Shown here piece after piece: positions 1 to 7,425 of a DNA stretch of 18,555 nt. This DNA comes from SVTX01 sp045638125 (GTDB lineage: Bacteria > Bacillota > Clostridia > Oscillospirales > CAG-272): assembly GCA_045638125.1 (NCBI GenBank), contig JAZUAS010000107.1:1-18555 (forward strand), given 5' to 3'. How positions within the stretch are numbered: the first letter of the stretch is position 1; every line of letters starts with the position of its first letter. Both the position numbers and the translations under genes were made by a program. The notes beneath the pieces were generated by a model, which saw only the letters and a program-made list of their open reading frames with translations, did not search any database and was not told the DNA's origin.

Positions 1-1
1 C

Positions 2-322
2 AGGGCTATTACACAATGGAGATTGCTATACCCAAACGACGATATAAGTATAGTCGAGGCAATACCAATAACCGGAAGAACACACCAATTAAGAGTCCAT
101 TTCGCCCATATATGTCACCCCATACTCGGTGATGACGTCTATGGAACCCCAAGCAATATCATCCCAAGGCACGCGCTTCACGCCGCGTTTTTATCTCTGC
201 CCATTCCATACGGAGATAAGACCGAGGATTATCTCTCTCCTCCGCCCGCCGATATGATCTCAGCCGCCAAGCATTTTGGATGCGATCTTGAGGAGATCTT
301 TAAAAATCAATTTAATCGATAA
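2..322 (+). CDS. RluA-family pseudouridine synthase, C-terminal part (5' truncated by window edge)
   Basis: This is the 3' end of a gene that enters from the left. The frame is open from base 2 and ends at TAA 320-322. The visible 106 residues contain GRTHQLRVHFAHICHPILGD followed by DVYG, the hallmark C-terminal motif of RluA/RluC/RluD enzymes, which isomerise specific uridines in rRNA or tRNA to pseudouridine. The residues at the window edge (AITQWRLL) match the beta-strand that precedes it in this family. The catalytic Asp region (HRLDxxTSG) lies outside the window, so the target RNA and subfamily cannot be assigned. An internal TTG at 23 is not the start, because the homologous sequence continues upstream of it. 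The next gene starts 35 bases downstream on the same strand, so the two may be co-transcribed. The family call is firm; the exact member is unknown. Confidence 0.9.
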   Translation, partial: RAITQWRLLYPNDDISIVEAIPITGRTHQLRVHFAHICHPILGDDVYGTPSNIIPRHALHAAFLSLPIPYGDKTEDYLSPPPADMISAAKHFGCDLEEIFKNQFNR

Positions 323-357
323 TCCCCCAAAAGCATTATTAATTTGAAGGAAACAAT

Positions 358-1569
358 ATGTTTAAACGCAAAAAGAATGACCATATCAAGAAGAATGACG
401 CTATTTACTGTATCTCCTCCAAAGATTATTCGGAACTTGATGAAAGTGAGCGAGGTCTTTGGACTCCTGTCAAGGCAAAATACGAGAAAATACCTAAAAT
501 ATGCTTCGTCTCTCTCGCAATCGCCTTGCTTTGTGCAACTGTTTATCTCCTATCTTGTATCAGCACAGAATTTGCAGATTTCATAAATCTGCGAGTAGGA
601 ACGGCAGTAAGATTCGTGTTGGCACAAATCAGCAGTATATTGCCCTTTTCGATAGCCGAATTTATCATTATTTTATTGCCATTCATAGCTTTTATTGCCA
701 TCTGGTATCTTTTAAAATACCGTTGCGAGACCCGACGCTCGTCACTTGTGTCAATAGTTTGCATACTGTCTGTTCTTTCGATTTTCCTCTCCACGTTCGT
801 TCTCTGTCTTGGAGTAGGATACAAGGGTTCAACTCTTGACAAAAAGCTCGATCTTTATGCAGAGCCGATCAGCAAAGAGGAGCTTGCCGCAACGAGCGAA
901 TATCTGATTGAAAAAATTAACGAGCTTGCTCCAAAGGTCTATTACGGCGGCGATCATTTCTCAAATATGCCGTATAGCCTTGAAGAAATGAACCGCAAGC
1001 TTCTCGATGCTTACGATATATTTGAAAAGGATCATAGCTTCATCATAAATTTCAACAGTAGACTCAAGCCCGTAATGATAAGTGAGGTCATGTCCTATGC
1101 CCACATAGCCGGAATATATTCATTTTTTACCGGAGAATCAAATATTAACGTAAATCTTCCCGAATACACGATTCCATATACCGCCGCTCATGAATTGGCA
1201 CATCAAAGAGGAATCGCGCGCGAAGATGAGGCCAATATGGTGGCTTTCCTCGTTTGCATCGGTTCAGACGATACGTACATTCAATATAGCGCTTACGTTA
1301 ATATGTATGAATACGTTGCATCAGCGTTGCGGCGAGCCGACTCCGCAGAATACAAGCGGATCTCCCAAAAGCTCAACCTTGCAGTATATAACGAGCAGGT
1401 AGCGTACGGAGAATTTTTCAAAAAGTATCAACAATCTGTAAGCAGCAAGGTTTCGGGAACCGTAAACGACGTTTATCTGAAAGTTCAAGGAACCGCCGGA
1501 AGGAAAAGCTACGGAATGGTAGTAGACCTGACGGTAGCCTATTACAAGAGCAAAAATATCATAGATTGA
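358..1569 (+). CDS. DUF3810 family membrane protein with HExxH zinc-peptidase-like motif
   Basis: A 403-residue protein of the DUF3810 family. The N-terminus (about 1-45) is charged and probably cytoplasmic. Three hydrophobic segments follow at about 47-68, 99-120 and 130-153, then a roughly 250-residue soluble C-terminal domain. That domain contains HELAHQRGIAREDEAN at 278-293, an HExxH motif with a downstream acidic residue (E291 is the likely third ligand). This pattern suggests a gluzincin-like metal site. The family's substrate and reaction are not established to my knowledge, so peptidase activity is an inference from the motif. The start ATG 358 has a GAAGGAAA ribosome site 4-10 bases upstream. 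It follows the pseudouridine synthase by 35 bases and is closed by a strong terminator. Alternatively it could be a non-catalytic membrane protein that keeps a structural zinc site. Confidence 0.85.
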   Translation: MFKRKKNDHIKKNDAIYCISSKDYSELDESERGLWTPVKAKYEKIPKICFVSLAIALLCATVYLLSCISTEFADFINLRVGTAVRFVLAQISSILPFSIAEFIIILLPFIAFIAIWYLLKYRCETRRSSLVSIVCILSVLSIFLSTFVLCLGVGYKGSTLDKKLDLYAEPISKEELAATSEYLIEKINELAPKVYYGGDHFSNMPYSLEEMNRKLLDAYDIFEKDHSFIINFNSRLKPVMISEVMSYAHIAGIYSFFTGESNINVNLPEYTIPYTAAHELAHQRGIAREDEANMVAFLVCIGSDDTYIQYSAYVNMYEYVASALRRADSAEYKRISQKLNLAVYNEQVAYGEFFKKYQQSVSSKVSGTVNDVYLKVQGTAGRKSYGMVVDLTVAYYKSKNIID

Positions 1570-1593
1570 CCTCAAAATTCCATTAATAATATC

Positions 1594-1638
1594 AAAAAAG
1601 CATTTCACGGAATATACTGTCCGTGAGATGCTTTTTTT
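1594..1638 (+). terminator. Rho-independent terminator after the DUF3810 gene
   Basis: The arm CATTTCACGG (1601-1610) pairs with CCGTGAGATG (1621-1630) with one G-U wobble, around a 10-base loop. The stem is flanked by AAAAAAG on the left and CTTTTTTT on the right. It lies 24 bases after the stop codon. The A-tract upstream could also give some termination on the opposite strand. Confidence 0.9.
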
Positions 1639-1671
1639 GTGCAGAATAGGCAACTGAAATTCAGAATAATT

Positions 1672-1728
1672 ATTCATTTTTATGTCGTAGTAAATTTGGA
1701 AATTTGTATAACGACATAAATTTTGAAT
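1672..1728. repeat. Long inverted repeat (possible hairpin or operator)
   Basis: TTTATGTCGT (1679-1688) is a perfect inverted match to ACGACATAAA (1711-1720). The arms can extend outward through a small internal loop to ATTCA (1672-1676) and TGAAT (1724-1728). Between the arms lies a smaller self-complementary unit, AAATTTGGAAATTT. No U-tract follows directly, so it is not a typical terminator. It could be a protein-binding palindrome or a structured RNA element. The function is unknown. Confidence 0.5.
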
Positions 1729-1794
1729 GAAATTTGTTTTTTGTTATGATTTTATTAAAAAATTCCATTTTTATTCTTTTTTTATTCTTATTTT

Positions 1795-1852
1795 AGCGGC
1801 ATTATGGTCAATATAGAACATTTGAGTTGTTGCGAGTTCAAAAAATGTCGCT
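1795..1852. repeat. Imperfect inverted repeat
   Basis: AGCGGCATT (1795-1803) pairs with AATGTCGCT (1844-1852) with one G-U pair, around a 40-base loop. Nothing else identifies it. In AT-rich DNA a 9-bp arm with one wobble could arise by chance. Confidence 0.25.
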
Positions 1853-1927
1853 AATATATCAGTGCAATATTAGGATTTTTTTGGAAATTTAAATTGTAAA
1901 CAAATTATTAAATATGCATAAAAGCTA

Positions 1928-1956
1928 TTTACTTTTATACACTTTTGTGCTATAAT
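1928..1956 (+). promoter_or_regulatory. Vegetative (sigma-A type) extended -10 promoter for murA
   Basis: -35 TTTACT (1928-1933), 17-base spacer, -10 TATAAT (1951-1956). The -10 is preceded by TGC, giving the extended TGnTATAAT element. The expected transcription start near 1963 leaves a leader of about 147 bases before the murA ATG. This is one of the best promoter matches in the window. Confidence 0.75.
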
Positions 1957-1962
1957 ATATAC

Positions 1963-2109
1963 ATACCGACAGGCGCGGCAAATCAACAAAAAACTCTGAA
2001 ATTCGACTGGAAAAAGCACAATTCGACAGCGAAAAAACCGAGAAAACGAGATGCGCGGAGAGAACAAAAAATTACACCGTCAACAAGACGGAATTCACGG
2101 AGGCTACTT
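1963..2109 (+). promoter_or_regulatory. Long 5' leader of murA with a short direct repeat
   Basis: About 147 untranslated bases lie between the inferred transcription start and the murA ATG. AATTCGAC occurs twice 20 bases apart (2000-2007 and 2020-2027), each followed by a G/A-rich stretch. The leader frame stays open in phase with murA, but the only upstream start codon (TTG 1945) overlaps the promoter -10 region, so translation is expected to begin at 2110. I recognise no known riboswitch or T-box here. Confidence 0.4.
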
Positions 2110-3399
2110 ATGGAACAGATCATTATCAACGGCGGACACCCCCTTTACGGTAACGTTTCTATCGGCGGAGCAAAGAATGCTGCCCTTCCCATCATCTGCG
2201 CTTGTATTCTCAATGAGGAGAGCTGTATCATAGACAACATTCCTCCCGTTAGCGACATCGAAACACTTCTCGACCTTCTCGCTTCCATGGGTGCAAATAT
2301 AAACAGACTCACCAAGAACTCGGTGGAGATCAACTGCAAGAATCTTGTTCCCTGCACCTCCTCCGTTGAGATGGCCTCCAAGATCAGAGGCTCTTCCTAT
2401 CTTCTCGGTGCTGAGTTCGGTCGTTTCAGAAAGTCCAGTGTTCCCCACCCCGGTGGATGCAGCATTGGTTCTCGTCCCCTCGACCTTCACATGAAGGCTT
2501 TTGAAGCTCTCGGTGCTAACTGCTGCCACAAGAACGGAAGAGTTGAAGTTGAGTCAGACGAGATCGTTGGCAATAGCATTTATTTTGACAAGGTTTCCGT
2601 TGGCGCAACCGCTAACTCGATCCTCGCTTCTGTTTTTGCAGAAGGTACTACCGTTATCGAGAACGCAGCTCGTGAGCCTCACATCGTTGACCTTGCAGTA
2701 TTTCTTAACTCCTGCGGCGCAAACATTATGGGCGCAGGCACATCCGTGATCAAGGTTAAGGGAGTTGAAAAGCTCCACGGTTGCCGTTACTCCATCATTC
2801 CCGACATGATCGAGGCAGGAACATTCATGGCAGCAGTTGGTGCTTGCGGCGGAAGAGTTACCGTTAGAAACATCATTCCCAAGCACATGGAAGCAATCTC
2901 CGCAAAGCTTGAAGAAGCAGGCGCTACCGTTATCGTCGGCGACGATTACATAACCGTTGAAAACAATGGCAAGCTCAAGGGTATCAGCATCAACACTCAG
3001 CCCTATCCCGGATTTGCAACCGATATGCAGCCCCAGTTCTCTGCTATGCTCTGCTTTGCAGATGGTGCTTCCGACGTAGTTGAGAACATCTTCAACAGCC
3101 GTTTCCAGTTCATGGATGAGCTTGCAAAGATGGGCGCAGACGTTAAGGTTGACGGAAATCACGCAGTTATCCGCGGTGGCGCAGAGCTCTCCGGTGCTCC
3201 CCTTTACTGCCACGACCTCAGAGCAGGTGCGGCTATGGTAATTGCGGCTCTTGCAACCAAGGGTACTTCTACCCTTGAAGGCATCGACAAGATCGAGCGT
3301 GGATATTACAATATCGCCGGCAAGCTTCGCGAGCTTGGCGCAGACATTCAAAAAAAAGTCGACGTTCAGGACGAGCAGCGATATACTGCGGCTTATTAA
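2110..3399 (+). CDS. murA: UDP-N-acetylglucosamine 1-carboxyvinyltransferase (MurA)
   Basis: A 429-residue cytoplasmic enzyme that transfers enolpyruvate from phosphoenolpyruvate to UDP-GlcNAc, the first committed step of peptidoglycan synthesis. The start is ATG 2110, with GGAGG six bases upstream. The product then begins MEQIIINGGHPLYGNV, as expected for the family, at the usual length. Key elements are K22 and N23 in GGAKNAALP, and the active-site loop PGGCSIGSRP with the catalytic Cys at position 117 (Cys115 in E. coli numbering). Further on is YPGFATDMQPQ, carrying the conserved Asp that acts as general base. The Cys form predicts fosfomycin sensitivity at the target level. Codon choice is strongly biased (GTT, CTT/CTC, AAG, GGC), unlike the DUF3810 gene upstream, which fits high expression. 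It has its own extended -10 promoter. Many Bacillota carry two MurA paralogues, and I cannot tell which this is. Confidence 0.97.
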   Translation: MEQIIINGGHPLYGNVSIGGAKNAALPIICACILNEESCIIDNIPPVSDIETLLDLLASMGANINRLTKNSVEINCKNLVPCTSSVEMASKIRGSSYLLGAEFGRFRKSSVPHPGGCSIGSRPLDLHMKAFEALGANCCHKNGRVEVESDEIVGNSIYFDKVSVGATANSILASVFAEGTTVIENAAREPHIVDLAVFLNSCGANIMGAGTSVIKVKGVEKLHGCRYSIIPDMIEAGTFMAAVGACGGRVTVRNIIPKHMEAISAKLEEAGATVIVGDDYITVENNGKLKGISINTQPYPGFATDMQPQFSAMLCFADGASDVVENIFNSRFQFMDELAKMGADVKVDGNHAVIRGGAELSGAPLYCHDLRAGAAMVIAALATKGTSTLEGIDKIERGYYNIAGKLRELGADIQKKVDVQDEQRYTAAY

Positions 3400-3416
3400 T
3401 GTGAAAGAGGCTCAAA

Positions 3417-3497
3417 ATGAAAAAAGTATTATTTGACAGTTTCTACATATTCATCGAAACCTTTAAAAACAACAAAAAACGCAAATCAAGACGTTAA
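3417..3497 (+). CDS. Possible small basic protein, 26 residues
   Basis: ATG 3417 is preceded by AAAGAGG with 6-base spacing, a good ribosome site. The frame runs 26 codons to TAA 3495-3497. The predicted peptide starts MKKVLFDSFYIFIETF and ends in a strongly basic stretch (KNNKKRKSRR). It sits 17 bases after the murA stop and before the shared terminator, so it would be on the murA transcript. I do not recognise it. The hydrophobic-aromatic front half and basic tail could suit membrane or RNA association, but that is speculation. It may also be a chance ORF. Confidence 0.4.
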   Translation: MKKVLFDSFYIFIETFKNNKKRKSRR

Positions 3498-3517
3498 TAA
3501 TATAATATTAATGATAG

Positions 3518-3548
3518 AAAATCCGAGGCCTTTCGCCTCGGATTTTTT
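3518..3548. terminator. Bidirectional terminator between murA and spoIVA
   Basis: ATCCGAGGC (3521-3529) and GCCTCGGAT (3535-3543) form a perfect 9-bp stem with a 5-base loop. A-residues on the left and a T-run on the right let it end transcription in both directions. It lies between the convergent murA and spoIVA genes and serves both. Confidence 0.92.
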
Positions 3549-3556
3549 ATACGACA

Positions 3557-5035
3557 TTAGAGAATTATGCAAATAACTCCGCCACTTCCCTCGTTGATTA
3601 TGCGCTCAAGAGTTTCGGAAAGCTTGACACGGGATGCCTCGGGCATATGCTCAAGCTTTGAGTGAAGGCCCTCGTTCATAAGCTCATAGAGGCTCTTGCC
3701 AAACATATTGGACGCCCAGATCTTTTGGGGATCTTCTTCAAATTCGTTGAGCATATATTTCACAAGATCCTCGGATTGCTGTTCGGTGCCAACGATCGGG
3801 TTGATCTCTGTTTCGATATTGGCTCTTATCATGTGGATAGATTGAGCCGATGCGCGAAGTCGTACGCCATAACCGCCCGGTTGCTTCACTATCTCGGGAT
3901 CGGCAAGACGAAGCTCGCTCACGTCGGGCATAACTATTCCGTAACCGTTCTCCTCTGCTTCGTCAAGCGCCTCCGCTATCTTGTCATATCTCGCCTTCAT
4001 CTCGGATAGAGATTTAAGAAGCGAAATAAGCTCCTCCTCTCCACCGATCTCAAATCCGGTCAACTCGCTTATAACTTCGTAGTACAAGCCGTCATTCATA
4101 GTGACCGATATATGCGCCCGTCCCGTACCCAAGTCAATTTCGTCAACGGTTGCACTCTTGATATATTCGTTATTTGCCAAGGGAGCAAACGCTTCTTTAA
4201 TATCCCCTGTCTTTTTTACCTTATCAGCGCACTCACGAACATCGCTCAAAATAGAGCCCTTTATTTTGTGTCCAGCGTCGAGGGCGGTAGTCCATTCGGG
4301 CAAAGATACTCTTATTTCGGTAACGGGAAACTCGTGAAGTACAAGCTCAAGGATATGCCGTATATCCTCGGCATCAAGGTCGATACAAGAAACCAGCGCA
4401 ACGGGAACGTCATATTTCGCTTCAAGCTCATAGGCCAACGCCACCGCCGCCTCGCTTTCGGGATGTGCGGAGTTAAGTATCATAGCAAAGGGCTTTCCAA
4501 GTGCCTTAAGCTCGCCCACTATTCTCTCCTCGGCTTCAACGTAACTGGGTCGCGAGATGTCGCCGATAGTTCCATCGGTTGTAATAAGCATACCGATAGT
4601 GGAATGCTCACTGATTACCTTGTGAGTACCCATTTCAGCCGCCTCCACAAAGGGCATCGGCTCTTCTCTCCAAGGAGTGCGAACCATTCTTGGGTGTCCG
4701 TCCTCGATAGTACCCAGAGCCTCGGGAACTATGTAGCCTACACAGTCTACCATTTTGACTTTAAGGTTTGAGCAACCGTCAACGCTGATCTGCACAGCTT
4801 CGTCGGGAATAAACTTAGGCTCGGTGGTCATAACCGTCTTACCTGCCGCACTCTGGGGCATTTCGTCTCTCGCCCGTTCTCTTGAATAGCCCTCAGCTAT
4901 ATTGGGAAGCACAAGTGCCTCCATAAATCTCTTGATAAAGGTAGATTTGCCCGTTCTTACAGGGCCTACGACACCGATATAAATGTCACCGCCCGTTCTC
5001 TCGGCAATATCCTTATAAATTGAATGCTCCGCCAT
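3557..5035 (-). CDS. spoIVA: Stage IV sporulation protein A, spore coat basement ATPase (SpoIVA)
   Basis: A 492-residue protein, the same length as Bacillus subtilis SpoIVA. SpoIVA polymerises on the outer forespore membrane in the mother cell, anchored through SpoVM in well-studied species, and forms the base on which the spore coat assembles. Polymerisation needs ATP. Walker A is GPVRTGKST at 24-32 with K30. The threonine pair corresponding to the sensor residues is T70-T71, and the Walker B-like Asp is D97 in DCVGY. These positions agree with the B. subtilis protein. The C-terminus ends GGVICIIL, the highly conserved hydrophobic tail. The start is ATG 5035, with GGGAGG at 5049-5044. A GTG at 5050 overlaps that ribosome site and would add five atypical residues. 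A sigma-E-like promoter lies upstream. The gene marks the organism as a spore former, or a recent descendant of one. Confidence 0.97.
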   Translation of the reverse strand: MAEHSIYKDIAERTGGDIYIGVVGPVRTGKSTFIKRFMEALVLPNIAEGYSRERARDEMPQSAAGKTVMTTEPKFIPDEAVQISVDGCSNLKVKMVDCVGYIVPEALGTIEDGHPRMVRTPWREEPMPFVEAAEMGTHKVISEHSTIGMLITTDGTIGDISRPSYVEAEERIVGELKALGKPFAMILNSAHPESEAAVALAYELEAKYDVPVALVSCIDLDAEDIRHILELVLHEFPVTEIRVSLPEWTTALDAGHKIKGSILSDVRECADKVKKTGDIKEAFAPLANNEYIKSATVDEIDLGTGRAHISVTMNDGLYYEVISELTGFEIGGEEELISLLKSLSEMKARYDKIAEALDEAEENGYGIVMPDVSELRLADPEIVKQPGGYGVRLRASAQSIHMIRANIETEINPIVGTEQQSEDLVKYMLNEFEEDPQKIWASNMFGKSLYELMNEGLHSKLEHMPEASRVKLSETLERIINEGSGGVICIIL

Positions 5036-5073
5036 AAAAAATCCTCCCACAAAATTGAGCGTTGTTTCGCTAA

Positions 5074-5103
5074 ATTATATGGGAGAAATTTTTATTTTAT
5101 TAC
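5074..5103 (-). promoter_or_regulatory. Candidate sigma-E promoter of spoIVA
   Basis: Read on the minus strand: GTAATAAA (5103-5096), 14-base spacer, CATATAAT (5081-5074). The mother-cell sigma-E consensus recalled from B. subtilis is about GTMATATT-N14-CATACAAT, so the match is 6 of 8 and 7 of 8. It lies 38 bases upstream of the start codon. spoIVA is known to be sigma-E controlled in B. subtilis, which supports the call. Confidence 0.6.
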
Positions 5104-5132
5104 AGTTTGTATTTTTTATTTTGGGACGAGCC

Positions 5133-7385
5133 TCAGTCGTCCATTTTTGACATCTCTCTTTGAGCCATTACAAGGCCGTAGTAGATTCCCTTTTTCGCTA
5201 CAAGCTCATCGTGAGTGCCGACCTCGGCAATTTTGCCCTTATCAAGCACCACAAGACGAGTGGCATTTCGCAGAGTTGAAAGTCGGTGCGCTATGGCGAT
5301 TGTCGTTCTGTTTTTGGAGAGATTCTGGAGCGCATCCTGGATCTGTTTTTCGGTCTCTGTATCAAGGGACGCGGTTGCTTCGTCAAGAATCAATATTTTA
5401 GGATTATGAAGCAAGGCGCGTGCGATAGCAACTCTCTGCCGCTCTCCGCCCGAAAGGCTGTGACCCTTCTCGCCAACCTTGGTATCATATCCGTCTGGAA
5501 GCTTGATGATGAACTCATGGCACCCAGCAAGCTTTGCCACGGCGATTATCTCTTCTCTCGAAGCCTCGGGTTTGGCATAAGCGATATTTTGGTATATCGT
5601 TCCCGAGAAAAGGAAGGTCTCTTGAAGCACCACGCCCATCTGCGAGCGCAAAGCCTCTTGGGATATATCTCTTATATCAACGCCGTCAACAGAGATGCTT
5701 CCGTCCTCAACGTCATACATTCTCATAATAAGATTTATGAGTGTAGATTTACCAACGCCCGATTTTCCCACAAGACCGATAAATTCACCCGACTTGATAT
5801 GAAGATCGATATTGGTAAGCACGTCAGCGCCGTTATCGTAACCAAAGGAAATATTGTTAATATCAATGTCGCCCTTGATGGTAAAGGTCTCGGCATTCTC
5901 CTTGTCGCTTATCTCCTCGCTCTCGTCGATTATCTCGAACACCTTATTAGTTGACGTCAAGAAATTAACTATCTGACGTGGCAGATGCGAGAACATTCGA
6001 AGAGGACCGTATATCATGCTGGCATAAAGCGAATACTTGGACATATCGCCGATACTCATATCGGTGTTAAGTATCGCATTACCGACGTACATAAGGATTA
6101 TAAATTCTCCAAAGCACATAAGGAACTGCATTACAGGCATAACACTATACCAGAGGGTATCCGATTTCATTTGCAATTCTCTCTCCTCTGCCGCCGCTTT
6201 TTCGTATCGCAGAGTTTCCTTGTGCTCCATTCCAAAGGATTTAACCACACGGATACCCGAAAAGATATCGTGAAGCACCGAGTTTGATTTTGCCGCTGCC
6301 TGCCAACAACGGCGGAAGAGCTTATGTATCTTTTTCCAAAGAAATCTAAATAGGAATACCACAAGCGGTGCGGGTATCAGAATGAGCAGAAGCAACACTC
6401 CAAGATCGTTTGCTATAAACATAACAGCAACGGCTACAAGCAACAAAATCTGCTCTACGATAGACGGGAAAGAATGAACCAAAAATCTCTGTATCTCGCC
6501 TACGTCGTGAGAAACTCTTCTCATAAGCTCGCCTGCGGTGCGCTGGGATATTTTTGCGATCGACAGTCTTTGTATCTTCTCAAAAAGCATATTGCGAAGA
6601 TCGACTATCATACTGTTGCTTGCATTTATCAAGGCGTGACTTCTGAAAACTCCCATAGCGCGCAAAATAACCTGCGACAAAAGCAGAAGAAGAACCACAC
6701 CAACATATTTAAGCCCCTCAGCGTTCTTTGCAATTATATAGTTATCAACCAGCACCTTGTTTATTTCGGGAACAAAGAGGTTCAAGCAACTGATAGTAAC
6801 GAACAATACAACCGAAACAAATATAAACCACTTATATGGCTTGATTATTCCCCAAAGGCGCTTTATGGTGGTCAGCTTGCTGACACAGTGCGGACATTTC
6901 TGTGATCCTCGGGGCAAGGGTCTGCCGCATTTGGGACATCTGCTCTTACGCTCAAATCCACCAATGCCGCCCTTGGCTTTCATCTTATCATAGTATTCAA
7001 ATCCGCGGTCGGCAATTCGGTTGAGCATTTTGACGCTCTCAATCATCCTCTTGGCACACGACATGGTGCCGATGCACAAAAGATGAGTTTCGCCGCTCTT
7101 TAAGGTATATGAAGCAAAGACGGTACCAACTCCGTTATCGGTCTTGAAAGACGCTATGCTATCAAGCGAAATCTTGCTTGAGACGTCGCCGTCAATTATG
7201 ACGTGAACGTGTTTTCTGTCAACGAATACAATTCCGTCAACTCTCACTCCCGCCTTTTCGGGATCGAGATCAAAGGTAAACATAGAAACGACGTCTTCTT
7301 TTTTTATATCAGGATATATTTTTTTAAGCTTTTCCATTGGAGAAAAAACGTTCTTGCGCTTTCTTCGCAGTCGCAACCTCAACAC
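5133..7385 (-). CDS. ABC exporter (fused membrane and ATPase domains) with N-terminal zinc-ribbon extension, second of pair
   Basis: A 750-residue exporter half-transporter. Residues 1-135 form a beta-rich, PH-like-looking domain of uncertain fold. A zinc ribbon follows with C150, C153, C164 and C167 (CPKCG and CPHC). The type IV ABC membrane domain spans about 175-470, with roughly six hydrophobic segments, and the ATPase domain covers about 505-745. ATPase motifs are complete: Walker A GKSGVGKS 540-547, Q588, signature LSGGE 644-648, Walker B ILILDE with catalytic E669, and H700. Start GTG 7385 has AAAGGCGG upstream; ATG 7337 has no ribosome site. It follows the DUF1854 gene by 40 bases in the same operon and probably forms a heterodimer with the other ABC protein, although homodimers are possible. 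The substrate is unknown. The N-terminal extension is unlike standard MsbA or BmrA exporters. Confidence 0.88.
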   Translation of the reverse strand: MLRLRLRRKRKNVFSPMEKLKKIYPDIKKEDVVSMFTFDLDPEKAGVRVDGIVFVDRKHVHVIIDGDVSSKISLDSIASFKTDNGVGTVFASYTLKSGETHLLCIGTMSCAKRMIESVKMLNRIADRGFEYYDKMKAKGGIGGFERKSRCPKCGRPLPRGSQKCPHCVSKLTTIKRLWGIIKPYKWFIFVSVVLFVTISCLNLFVPEINKVLVDNYIIAKNAEGLKYVGVVLLLLLSQVILRAMGVFRSHALINASNSMIVDLRNMLFEKIQRLSIAKISQRTAGELMRRVSHDVGEIQRFLVHSFPSIVEQILLLVAVAVMFIANDLGVLLLLILIPAPLVVFLFRFLWKKIHKLFRRCWQAAAKSNSVLHDIFSGIRVVKSFGMEHKETLRYEKAAAEERELQMKSDTLWYSVMPVMQFLMCFGEFIILMYVGNAILNTDMSIGDMSKYSLYASMIYGPLRMFSHLPRQIVNFLTSTNKVFEIIDESEEISDKENAETFTIKGDIDINNISFGYDNGADVLTNIDLHIKSGEFIGLVGKSGVGKSTLINLIMRMYDVEDGSISVDGVDIRDISQEALRSQMGVVLQETFLFSGTIYQNIAYAKPEASREEIIAVAKLAGCHEFIIKLPDGYDTKVGEKGHSLSGGERQRVAIARALLHNPKILILDEATASLDTETEKQIQDALQNLSKNRTTIAIAHRLSTLRNATRLVVLDKGKIAEVGTHDELVAKKGIYYGLVMAQREMSKMDD

Positions 7386-7425
7386 GTCTCACCGCCTTTC
7401 TTCAAGATTTTGTTTTTGCGAAATT

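Larger units (their letters stand above)
1639..1927. other. AT-rich non-coding spacer upstream of the murA promoter
   Basis: About 290 bases with no convincing ORF on either strand and long T-runs (1741-1795). It contains two inverted repeats listed separately. I see no tRNA, no recognised riboswitch and no transposon ends. The short minus-strand ORFs here have low-complexity translations and no ribosome sites. Confidence 0.6.

Noticed and set aside
1945..2109. N-terminally extended MurA starting at TTG 1945.
   Set aside because: The start would lie on the promoter -10 region, has no ribosome site, and adds 55 basic residues absent from the family. ATG 2110 has an ideal GGAGG site.
2554..3351. 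Long minus-strand ORF of 265 codons inside murA.
   Set aside because: It is a shadow of the strongly codon-biased murA gene. Its translation is Cys/Asn/Val-rich and resembles no protein.
5124..5142. Stem GGACGA/TCGTCC at the end of the second ABC gene, considered as a terminator of the ABC operon.
   Set aside because: On the minus-strand transcript the stem is followed by an A-rich, not U-rich, tail. Part of it is also coding. Readthrough into spoIVA remains possible.
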